A DNA stretch of 9,176 nucleotides from an uncultured Hyphomicrobiales bacterium (GTDB lineage Bacteria > Pseudomonadota > Alphaproteobacteria > Rhizobiales > Aestuariivirgaceae), in contig CAIYXE010000311.1 of the NCBI GenBank assembly GCA_903930095.1, positions 1-9,176 of the forward strand. The letters are read 5' to 3'. The translations under genes were made by a program, and so were the position numbers. Below are positions 1 to 6,222 of this stretch, piece after piece. How positions within the stretch are numbered: the first letter of the stretch is position 1; every line of letters starts with the position of its first letter. A model generated the notes under the pieces. It saw only the letters and a program-made list of their open reading frames with translations, had not been told where the DNA came from and ran no database searches.

Positions 1-1
1 C

Positions 2-337
2 TGGGAGGTCGACCATGCCTGGTTCGAGGAGCGCATCTGGCCAGTGCTGGCTGAGCGCGTGCCGGCCTTCGAGGCGATCAAGGTCGTCAGCGCCTGGACA
101 GGCCACTATGACTACAACGACCTCGACCAGAACGCGGTGATCGGCCCCCATCCGGATGTCACCAACTTCCTTTTCGCCAATGGCTTCTCCGGCCACGGCC
201 TGCAGCAGGGCCCGGCCTCGGGCAACGCCATCGCGGAGCTTGTCATCCACGGCGGCTACCGCACCATCGATCTCGCCCGCTTCGGTTATGAGCGCATCGC
301 ACACAACCAGCCGCTGTTCGAAAAGAACGTGATCTGA
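2..337 (+). CDS. FAD-dependent oxidoreductase, FOXRED1/DAO family, C-terminal part (5' end outside window)
   Basis: The frame is open from the first bases and ends at a TGA at 335-337, leaving 111 visible residues. The segment GFSGHGLQQGPASGNAIAEL is the C-terminal FAD-contacting block of the D-amino-acid oxidase (DAO) superfamily. The preceding SAWTGHYDYNDLDQNAVIGP and the ending TIDLARF...EKNVI resemble the C-terminus of mitochondrial FOXRED1 and its bacterial relatives, close kin of sarcosine oxidase and dimethylglycine dehydrogenase. Such enzymes oxidise C-N bonds of amines or amino acids using FAD. The substrate cannot be told because the N-terminal dinucleotide-binding part is missing. 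The stop overlaps the pdxY start by one base (TGATG), so the two genes are probably cotranslated. Family assignment is strong; exact function is unknown. Confidence 0.88.
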   Translation, partial: WEVDHAWFEERIWPVLAERVPAFEAIKVVSAWTGHYDYNDLDQNAVIGPHPDVTNFLFANGFSGHGLQQGPASGNAIAELVIHGGYRTIDLARFGYERIAHNQPLFEKNVI

Positions 338-1107
338 TGCGGATCCTCAGCCTCTCGAGCCAGGTCGTCTGGGGCCCGGTCGGCAATTCGGCCGCGGTTC
401 CGGCCCTCCAGGCGATGGGGCACGAGGTGCTTGGCCTTCCCACCGTCCTGCTGTCGAACCACCCCGGCCACGGCACGCCCGCGGGCTTTCGCACCGGGGC
501 GGAGGACATGGAACGCATGCTGGCCGCACTGGAGGCGCTGGGCGCGCTCGAAGGGCTCGATGCGCTGCTGACGGGATATTTCGCCTCGGCCGGACAGGTC
601 GAAGCGGCAGCGCAACTGCTGGACCGCATCGAGGTGCCCTTCGTGCTGGTCGATCCGGTGATGGGCGATCACGGCAGGCTCTATGTGCCAGCCGACGTCG
701 CAGATGCCATCGCCAGCCGTCTCGTGCCGCGCGCCACGTGCCTTGCACCCAATGGCTTCGAACTCGCCCGTCTCTCCGGCCGGGATGTCACCGGCGAGGC
801 GAGCGCCATCGCCGCCGCGCGTGCCCTCAACCTGCCCGAAGTGCTCGCCACCTCCATACCCGCCGGCGAGGACCGTCTCGCCACGCTGCTGGTCACCCCT
901 GACCATGTGCACCGTGTCCTGACACCGGTGCTGGCTGACGTGCCGCACGGCACGGGCGATTTCCTGAGCGGCCTCTATCTCGCCGGGCGTCTTCTTCATT
1001 CACCGCCGCAGGCGCTCGCTTCCGCGATGAAGACGCTCACCCGCGCCATTGCACTCAGTGCCGGGACCCCCGTGCTGAACGTCGCGATGGCGCTCCACGC
1101 CCCATGA
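337..1107 (+). CDS. pdxY: Pyridoxal kinase (PdxY/PdxK-like, ribokinase superfamily)
   Basis: Predicted cytosolic kinase that phosphorylates pyridoxal (possibly also pyridoxine or pyridoxamine) at the 5' position with ATP, in the vitamin B6 salvage pathway. The 256 residues show the pyridoxal-kinase signatures in order: SSQVVWGPVGNSAAVP (7-22), SNHPGHG (40-46), LTGYFASA (78-85), DPVMGDHGRLYV (106-117), APNGFELARLSG (137-148) and the catalytic anion-hole motif GTGD with Asp208. It is about 30 residues shorter than E. coli PdxY (about 287), mostly in the central and C-terminal parts, and the usual SNHTGY motif reads SNHPGHG, so it belongs to a divergent clade. Members of this fold can also phosphorylate hydroxymethylpyrimidine; that remains an alternative. 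The ATG at 337 overlaps the upstream stop, and its own stop overlaps the next gene by 4 bases (ATGA). A PLP-dependent dehydratase lies downstream in the same run. Confidence 0.85.
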   Translation: MRILSLSSQVVWGPVGNSAAVPALQAMGHEVLGLPTVLLSNHPGHGTPAGFRTGAEDMERMLAALEALGALEGLDALLTGYFASAGQVEAAAQLLDRIEVPFVLVDPVMGDHGRLYVPADVADAIASRLVPRATCLAPNGFELARLSGRDVTGEASAIAAARALNLPEVLATSIPAGEDRLATLLVTPDHVHRVLTPVLADVPHGTGDFLSGLYLAGRLLHSPPQALASAMKTLTRAIALSAGTPVLNVAMALHAP

Positions 1108-1805
1108 CGCCCGTCATCGGTGTTGATGGCTGTCCGGGGGGCTGGCTCGCGGTGCGCTGGGCGCACAGCGTCACGCATCATCTCTGCCGCAGCTTTGCCG
1201 AGGTGCTGGCGATGGATGCCGCCGTCATCGCGGTCGACATGCCCATCGGTTTTCCTCCGCTCTCCGGCCGCCTCACCGAGCGTGAGGTGCGCGCCAGGCT
1301 TGGCGCGCGCCAGTCGAGCGTCTTTTCCGTGCCCTCGCGCGCCGCTGTCATGTGCGAGGACTATGTGGACGCCTGCCGCGCCAATCTCGCCAGCTCCGAT
1401 CCGCCGCGGAAGGTCTCGAAGCAGATCTTTCACATCTTCCCCAAGATGCGCGAGGTCGACCGGCTGATGACGCCCGCACTTCAGCAGCGCGTTCTGGAGG
1501 TCCATCCGGAACTCGCCTTCTGGGCCATGAACGGCAACGCCCCGCTGGCGCTGCCCAAGAAGGTCAAGGGCAGAAGCCATGATCCCGGCCTCGCACTTCG
1601 CCGCACGCTTCTCGCCGCGGGGGGCTTTCCGCTGGCGGCACTTCCCGCCGCCGCCTACCGCCGGGCGGATGTGGGCCCGGACGACCTCCTCGATGCCTGC
1701 GCCTGCGCGTGGAGCGCGCGGCGCATTGCCGAGGGGCGGGCGGTCCGCTTTCCGGCTGACCCGCCGCAGGACGCAAGGGGCTTGCGCATGGCGATCCACG
1801 CGTGA
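1104..1805 (+). CDS. DUF429 family protein (predicted RNase H-fold nuclease)
   Basis: The 233-residue protein matches DUF429 (COG4923), described as a predicted nuclease with an RNase H-like fold but without established biochemistry. Visible signatures are GVDGCPGGW (6-14) with Asp8, AVDMPIGFP (43-51) with Asp45, the block LGARQSSVFSVPSRA (66-80), EVHPELAFWAMNG (132-144) with Glu132, His134 and Glu136, and DDLLDACACAW (193-203) with Asp193, Asp194 and Asp197. These acidic positions would form the metal-binding cluster if the RNase H analogy holds. All family blocks are present, so it looks intact. It starts with ATGA overlapping the pdxY stop, which implies translational coupling to a vitamin B6 gene; the functional link is unknown. 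I cannot name a substrate. Confidence 0.85.
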   Translation: MTPVIGVDGCPGGWLAVRWAHSVTHHLCRSFAEVLAMDAAVIAVDMPIGFPPLSGRLTEREVRARLGARQSSVFSVPSRAAVMCEDYVDACRANLASSDPPRKVSKQIFHIFPKMREVDRLMTPALQQRVLEVHPELAFWAMNGNAPLALPKKVKGRSHDPGLALRRTLLAAGGFPLAALPAAAYRRADVGPDDLLDACACAWSARRIAEGRAVRFPADPPQDARGLRMAIHA

Positions 1806-1822
1806 TTAACAGGCGCCGGTTC

Positions 1823-1829
1823 AGGAGGA
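1823..1829 (+). promoter_or_regulatory. Strong Shine-Dalgarno site of the FolD-like gene
   Basis: AGGAGGA lies 10 bases before the ATG at 1840, inside the only real gap (34 bases) of the left gene run. It fixes the ATG at 1840 as the start and suggests the FolD-like gene is translated independently and efficiently, unlike its neighbours, which rely on overlapping stop/start junctions. I see no convincing promoter or terminator hairpin in the 34-base gap. Confidence 0.7.
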
Positions 1830-1839
1830 ATCGCCGCGC

Positions 1840-2778
1840 ATGACTGCCAAGCCCGCCGTCCGCCACAATGCCTTGATGGGTAAGCCGGTTGCGGAGGAAA
1901 TCACCCGCAGTGTCTACGGCGGCGTTGAGGACCTCGCCGCCAAGGGCTGGCCGGTGAAGCTTGTCTCGATCACCATCGGAGACGTTCCCGCGGTCAGCCT
2001 CTATGTGCGCAACCAGGCCAGGGCTGCCGAAAAGTCCGGCATCATGTTCGAGGAGCGTAACCTGCCCTCGAGCGTGTCGCGCGTCGAAATGCTGGGCATC
2101 CTTCAGGCCCTCAACACTGACCCGCGCGTCACCGGCGTCATCATCCAGCGCCCGGTGCCGGCCCACCTCGACATCCGCGAGCTGCAGACGGCCGTCCACC
2201 CGCTGAAGGACGTGGAAGGCATGCACCCGGCCTCGATCGGCAACATCGTCTACCGCGATACCTCGCTGGCCCCCTGCACGGCGGTGGCCTCGGTGGAGCT
2301 CCTGCGCCGCACCGGCCTCAGGCTCGAAGGGCTCGAGGTGGTGGTGATCGGGCATTCCGAGATCGTGGGCAAGCCCATCGCCTTCCTGCTCATGGCGGAA
2401 GGCGCCACCGTCACCGTCTGCCATCACATGACGCGCAACCTCGCTGTCCACTCGCGCGCTGCGGATGCGATCTTCGTGGCGGTTGGCAAGCCGCGCTTCA
2501 TCACGCCCAACATGATCAAGCCGGGCGCGGCGGTGATCGACATCGGCATCAACCAGATCGAGGAGGACGGCCGCCACATCACGGTGGGCGACGCCGACTA
2601 TGAGGCCTGCGCCGAGACGGCGGGCTGGATCACGCCTGTTCCGGGCGGCGTCGGCCCCGTCACCGTCGCGATCCTCATGCGCAATGCCCTGACTGCCGCT
2701 GAGGCGCAGAAGCGCTATTACGACCAGGTCTTCGGCGGCAAGTCGGACACGCCGGTCAACGTGGCGCCCGCAGAATGA
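1840..2778 (+). CDS. folD: Divergent FolD-like methylene-tetrahydrofolate dehydrogenase, probably without cyclohydrolase activity
   Basis: FolD normally oxidises 5,10-methylene-THF to methenyl-THF with NADP and then hydrolyses it to 10-formyl-THF in the cytosol. The fold is clear: IQRPVPAHLDI (102-112), PLKDVEGMHPASIGN (121-135), VVVIGHSEIVGKP (167-179), VAVGKP (213-218), IKPGAAVIDIGIN (226-238) and ITPVPGGVGPVTVAIL (264-279). Key positions differ. The YxxxK motif reads YVRNQ (55-59), so the catalytic lysine (human Lys56, E. coli Lys54) is Gln59. KDVDG reads KDVEG (Glu126). PCTP reads PCTA. GRS reads GHS (His172). The CHS/THR position reads CHH (His196). The essential Gln (Gln103) and Asp124 are kept. 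Lysine loss is expected to remove cyclohydrolase activity, and the two histidines sit where NADP 2'-phosphate ligands usually lie, so cofactor use may differ. At 312 residues it is about 24 longer than E. coli FolD, with a C-terminal tail. Probably a specialised paralogue rather than the housekeeping enzyme; it overlaps the dehydratase gene by 4 bases. Confidence 0.88.
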   Translation: MTAKPAVRHNALMGKPVAEEITRSVYGGVEDLAAKGWPVKLVSITIGDVPAVSLYVRNQARAAEKSGIMFEERNLPSSVSRVEMLGILQALNTDPRVTGVIIQRPVPAHLDIRELQTAVHPLKDVEGMHPASIGNIVYRDTSLAPCTAVASVELLRRTGLRLEGLEVVVIGHSEIVGKPIAFLLMAEGATVTVCHHMTRNLAVHSRAADAIFVAVGKPRFITPNMIKPGAAVIDIGINQIEEDGRHITVGDADYEACAETAGWITPVPGGVGPVTVAILMRNALTAAEAQKRYYDQVFGGKSDTPVNVAPAE

Positions 2779-3707
2779 TCACGCGCGAGGCCATCGTAAC
2801 CGCCGCGAGCCGCATCGCCCCCCATGTCCGGCGCACGCCCGTGGTCGAGGTGATGGTGGAGGGCGTCGCGCGTCCCGTCACCCTCAAGCTCGAACTGCTG
2901 CAGCATGCAGGCAGCTTCAAGTCGCGCGGCGCCTTCAACACTCTGCTCGGCACCGAGGTCGGCCCATCGGGTGTGGCGACGGCCTCGGGCGGCAACCACG
3001 GCGCGGCGGTGGCCTATGCCGCCCGGCAGCTTGGCCACAAGGCCAGGATCTTCGTTCCTGACATCTCCTCGCCCGCCAAGGTCGCGCGCATCGCCTCTTA
3101 TGGCGCGGAGATCGTGCAGCAGGGCGCCAACTACAGCGAGGCGTTCACCCTGTGCGAGGCCTATGTCGCCGAAACCGGCGCGGCGCGCGTCCACGCCTAT
3201 GATGCGGTGCCCACGCTGGAAGGCCAGGGCACGCTCGCGCGCGAGCTGGAAGCCCAGGCCCCCGGCATCGACACGCTGCTCGTCGCCGTGGGCGGCGGCG
3301 GGCTTATCGGCGGCATCGCCGCCTGGTACCAGTCCTCGGTCAAGATCGTCGGCGTTGAGCCCCACACCTGCAACACGCTCCATGCATCCATGTCCGCGGG
3401 CGCGCGCGTGCCGGTGAAGACGTCGGGTCTGGCCGCCGATTCCCTCGGCGCCACCACCGTCGGCACGCTGATGTTCGACATCGCGCGGAACCACATCGCC
3501 CATGTGGCGCTCATCTCTGATGATGACATCCGCAACGCCCAGAGAAAGCTCTGGCGCGACATGCAGCTCGTCACCGAGCCCGGCGGTGCGGCAGCCTTCG
3601 CCGCCCTTCTCTCCGGCGCCTACAGGCCGGCGGCGGATGAGCGGGTCGGCGTCGTCGTCTGCGGCGCCAACACGTCGATGGATGTGTTCGGCCAGCTGTT
3701 CAGCTGA
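2775..3707 (+). CDS. PLP-dependent threonine/serine dehydratase (fold type II, no ACT domain)
   Basis: Predicted cytosolic enzyme that deaminates L-threonine or L-serine (or a related hydroxy amino acid) to the 2-oxo acid and ammonia. The PLP lysine is Lys49 in GSFKSRGAFN, SGGNHG (70-75) is the cofactor-ring and substrate loop, and the glycine loop VGGGG (171-175) holds the PLP phosphate. The C-terminal EPGGAAAFAAL and VVCGAN blocks are also typical. The 310 residues match catabolic single-domain enzymes of the TdcB/serine-racemase group; the regulatory ACT domains of biosynthetic IlvA are absent, so isoleucine feedback is not expected. Serine racemase, hydroxyaspartate dehydratase or an ectoine-catabolic EutB-like enzyme are alternatives that motifs cannot exclude. 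It begins at ATGA overlapping the FolD-like stop, and the PLP supplier pdxY is in the same run. Its 3' end overlaps the convergent flavoprotein gene by 8 bases. Confidence 0.88.
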   Translation: MITREAIVTAASRIAPHVRRTPVVEVMVEGVARPVTLKLELLQHAGSFKSRGAFNTLLGTEVGPSGVATASGGNHGAAVAYAARQLGHKARIFVPDISSPAKVARIASYGAEIVQQGANYSEAFTLCEAYVAETGAARVHAYDAVPTLEGQGTLARELEAQAPGIDTLLVAVGGGGLIGGIAAWYQSSVKIVGVEPHTCNTLHASMSAGARVPVKTSGLAADSLGATTVGTLMFDIARNHIAHVALISDDDIRNAQRKLWRDMQLVTEPGGAAAFAALLSGAYRPAADERVGVVVCGANTSMDVFGQLFS

Positions 3708-4983
3708 TTCCCAGCAAGGCTCCGGCCGCGTCCTCGCCCGCGATCACCGCACCCTCGAACCAGCCCGCCTGCTCACGCGCATGGTCGGAGGAGGCAAAGG
3801 CGATCCGGCCCTCCGGCTGCCAGTTCGCCGCATCAAGACCCGCCTCATGCCCGGCTGGTGCTGCAACCCATGTGCCCCGCGCGAAGGGATCATCCACCCA
3901 GTCGTGCCAGTCATGCGAGAGCACGCGGGCATTGGGAAACAGCATCGCCACCTGTTCCTTCACCCATGAAGGCTCGCCGGGCCGGTTTGCTTCCTGCATC
4001 AGCCCGAAGGCCACGATCAGGGTGGAGCCGTCATCCGCGCGCCGCTCCGCGAAGGCGAACTCGATGCCGCTGCCGCTGCCCGTCACCAGCGTGCCCGGCG
4101 AAACGCCCTCGGCCCTGATCCACAGCTTGAAGGAGCATCCGCCATGGCCCCTGGCGATTGCCTCCTGCTTCGCGGGCGGAAGTGCCGGCGTGAAATGGAT
4201 GGCCTTCAGCTGGTTCAGCCCCAGCGCCATCACGCAGGCCCGCGCCCCGTGCCGGCGATCTCCGGCGGAGACCCACACGCCGTCATTGGCCTGCGCCACC
4301 CCGGTCACGGGCTCGGAGAGAACCAGTTCCGCGCCCGACGCCTCGATCATGCGCTGCGCCAGAACCCCCATGCCCGGCACCACCGTGTCGGACCAGAAGC
4401 GGATCATGCCCTCGGCCAGCCCATTGTCGTAACTGCAGCTTGCGAGGAATTCGGAAGCAGCGATGAGGCCATGATCGCCATTGCCCGACACCGTCCACCA
4501 GGCCGAGAACACATCGCGCGTCGCCTTCGGGCATTGCAGCCTGTCGAGGTAATCGCGGAACGTGATGCCGGTCAGCCTCTCGCCCCGCTCGTTGTCGGTG
4601 ATGCCCTTCTTGAGCAGGATCGCGTCCGCTGCCACCCGCGCGATGGCGCGCTCATGCGCCGTCACATCCTGCGGCGCTGCAGCGCCATCGGCATGGAGTA
4701 CGCCGCCGCGCAGCCACAGCCGGTTCGTCACCTCATGGCGCGGGCGCAATGTCAGGCCATGCTCGGCTACAAGCGCGCGCAGGCGGTGGTGCCATGGCGT
4801 GATCCACGCGCCGCCATATTCAAGCAGCGGTCCCTCGCCGCGATATGGCTTTGAAAACGCCCGGCCGCCGCAGCGCTCGCGCGCCTCGATCAGCTTCACG
4901 CGGCGGCCCGCCTTCGCCAGTTTCAGCGCAGCGGCCGCGCCGGCAAGCCCCGCCCCGACCACGATCACGTCTGCCTGTGCCAT
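3700..4983 (-). CDS. FAD-dependent oxidoreductase, flavin monoamine oxidase family
   Basis: The 427-residue protein opens with a Rossmann FAD site: VIVVGAGLAGAAAALKLAKAG (GAGLAG at 10-15), the ribose-binding glutamate Glu33 in LIEARERCGGR, and the GGR turn (39-41). GGAWI (57-61) follows, as in monoamine/polyamine oxidases. The C-terminus carries the second FAD block, FEGAVIAGEDAAGALLG, corresponding to the YxxGAxxSGxxAA region of the family. No Ser-Gly-Gly-Cys motif for covalent flavin is present, so the FAD is probably non-covalent. No signal peptide is visible, implying a cytosolic oxidase or dehydrogenase of an amine or amino acid; the substrate is unknown. It is the last gene of the thiN operon, starting 9 bases after the methyltransferase stop with only a weak AGGG site. 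Its end overlaps the convergent dehydratase gene, with no terminator between them. Confidence 0.87.
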   Translation of the reverse strand: MAQADVIVVGAGLAGAAAALKLAKAGRRVKLIEARERCGGRAFSKPYRGEGPLLEYGGAWITPWHHRLRALVAEHGLTLRPRHEVTNRLWLRGGVLHADGAAAPQDVTAHERAIARVAADAILLKKGITDNERGERLTGITFRDYLDRLQCPKATRDVFSAWWTVSGNGDHGLIAASEFLASCSYDNGLAEGMIRFWSDTVVPGMGVLAQRMIEASGAELVLSEPVTGVAQANDGVWVSAGDRRHGARACVMALGLNQLKAIHFTPALPPAKQEAIARGHGGCSFKLWIRAEGVSPGTLVTGSGSGIEFAFAERRADDGSTLIVAFGLMQEANRPGEPSWVKEQVAMLFPNARVLSHDWHDWVDDPFARGTWVAAPAGHEAGLDAANWQPEGRIAFASSDHAREQAGWFEGAVIAGEDAAGALLGIS

Positions 4984-4992
4984 CGGCTGACC

Positions 4993-6222
4993 CTACCGCG
5001 CGGCCTGGCGCGTGAACAGCGCCACCACCTCGACATGGGAGGACCATTTGAACTGGTCGACCGCGGTAACCCGTGTGAGCGCATAGCCGCCCGCCACGAG
5101 GATCTCCGCATCGCGCGCGAAGCTTGCTGCGTCGCAGGAGACGGCGACCACGGTCTTGACGCCTGAGCGCGCCAGTTGCTTTGCCTGCGCCTCCGCACCG
5201 GCGCGCGGCGGGTCGAAGACGGCGGCATCGATGTGCTTCATCTCATTGGGCACCAGCGGCTCGCGGAACAGGTCGCGCACCTCCGGCGTCACGGGTTTGA
5301 GGCCGGATGTGGCCTTTGCCGCCGCGGCGAGTGCCGTGATGGCGGCGCGGTCATTGTCGAAGGCATCGACCTTGGCGCGCTCGGCCAGCCTGAGGGCGAA
5401 GGGCCCGATGCCGCAGAACAGGTCGGCCACGTGCTTCGCCTTGCCGACGCTGTCGATCACCAGCCGCGCCAGCGTCTCCTCGCCCAGCGCCGTCGCCTGC
5501 AGGAATCCGCCGGGCGGCAGCGCCACCTCCGCCCTGCCGATCAACAGGCGCGGTGGCACGGCGGTGGCGATCACCTCGCCGTTGACGGACAGCCGGGCAA
5601 GCCCCAGTTCATTCATCAACCCTGCAAGCTTGCCATGTTCCTGCACCACGATCTTGCGTTCCGCCTTCACGCTCGCGTCGAGGCCGGTGAGCGTCGCGGT
5701 CAAGGCCACGTCGCAATCGCCGAGCCTCGCACCCACGGCGCGGCCGATGTCGAAGGCGCCGGCCAGCGCCGGTTCGAGGATGGGGCAGCGGCCGATGTCG
5801 AGCAGCGCATGGCTGCGGGCCTCCATGTAGCCCGCGGTCACCTCCGCGCCACGCTTCCTCACATGCAGGATCGCGCGGCGGCGGCCTGCGCCATGCGCAT
5901 CGATGCAGTCCGTGACATCGCGCGTCATCCCGCGCGCGGCAAGCGCCTGCGTGACGAGCGAGGCCTTCCACGCCCGGTACGGTTCCTCGCGCCAGTGCTG
6001 CAGCTGGCATCCGCCGCAGCGATCGTAATGTGTGCAGAAGGGTGCGGCGCGCTCCGGCGAGGCGTGCATGATGGAGGTGAGCGACAGGCGCTCGCCCCCG
6101 CCGCTTGCCATGACGTCCTCCCCGGGCAGCGTTCCCGGCACGAAGACGTTGCGGCCCTCGTGGCGGGCCACGCCCTCGCCCCGGCGGCCCATTGCGTCGA
6201 TGTGCAGCAAGGTGTCAGTCAT
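4993..6222 (-). CDS. Iron-sulfur RNA 5-methyluridine methyltransferase (TrmA/RlmC/RlmD family)
   Basis: Predicted SAM-dependent enzyme that methylates C5 of a specific uridine in 23S rRNA or tRNA. From the chosen start the 409 residues show an N-terminal TRAM-like region (GRRGEGVARHEGRNVFVPGT), the [4Fe-4S] cysteines Cys63, Cys69 and Cys72 in CTHYDRCGGCQLQ with Cys146 in GRCPI, GGFLQ, the SAM motif DLFCGIGPF, FDPPRAG, the catalytic Cys363 in VSCDAASFARD, and the general base Glu398 in HVEVV. The 35-residue Cys-to-Glu spacing fits RumA/RlmD, and all key residues are intact. The frame is open further upstream to 6258, but the ATG at 6220-6222 is preferred because MTDTLLHIDAMGRRGEG begins like the family and gives a compact 8-base overlap with the thiN stop. 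Which uridine is modified cannot be told from motifs alone. Confidence 0.9.
   Translation of the reverse strand: MTDTLLHIDAMGRRGEGVARHEGRNVFVPGTLPGEDVMASGGGERLSLTSIMHASPERAAPFCTHYDRCGGCQLQHWREEPYRAWKASLVTQALAARGMTRDVTDCIDAHGAGRRRAILHVRKRGAEVTAGYMEARSHALLDIGRCPILEPALAGAFDIGRAVGARLGDCDVALTATLTGLDASVKAERKIVVQEHGKLAGLMNELGLARLSVNGEVIATAVPPRLLIGRAEVALPPGGFLQATALGEETLARLVIDSVGKAKHVADLFCGIGPFALRLAERAKVDAFDNDRAAITALAAAAKATSGLKPVTPEVRDLFREPLVPNEMKHIDAAVFDPPRAGAEAQAKQLARSGVKTVVAVSCDAASFARDAEILVAGGYALTRVTAVDQFKWSSHVEVVALFTRQAAR

Noticed and set aside
1564..2577. Long open frame (337 codons) on the - strand opposite DUF429 and the FolD-like gene
   Set aside because: It spans two well-supported genes, has the same Arg/Gly/His-rich composition and shows no recognisable domain.
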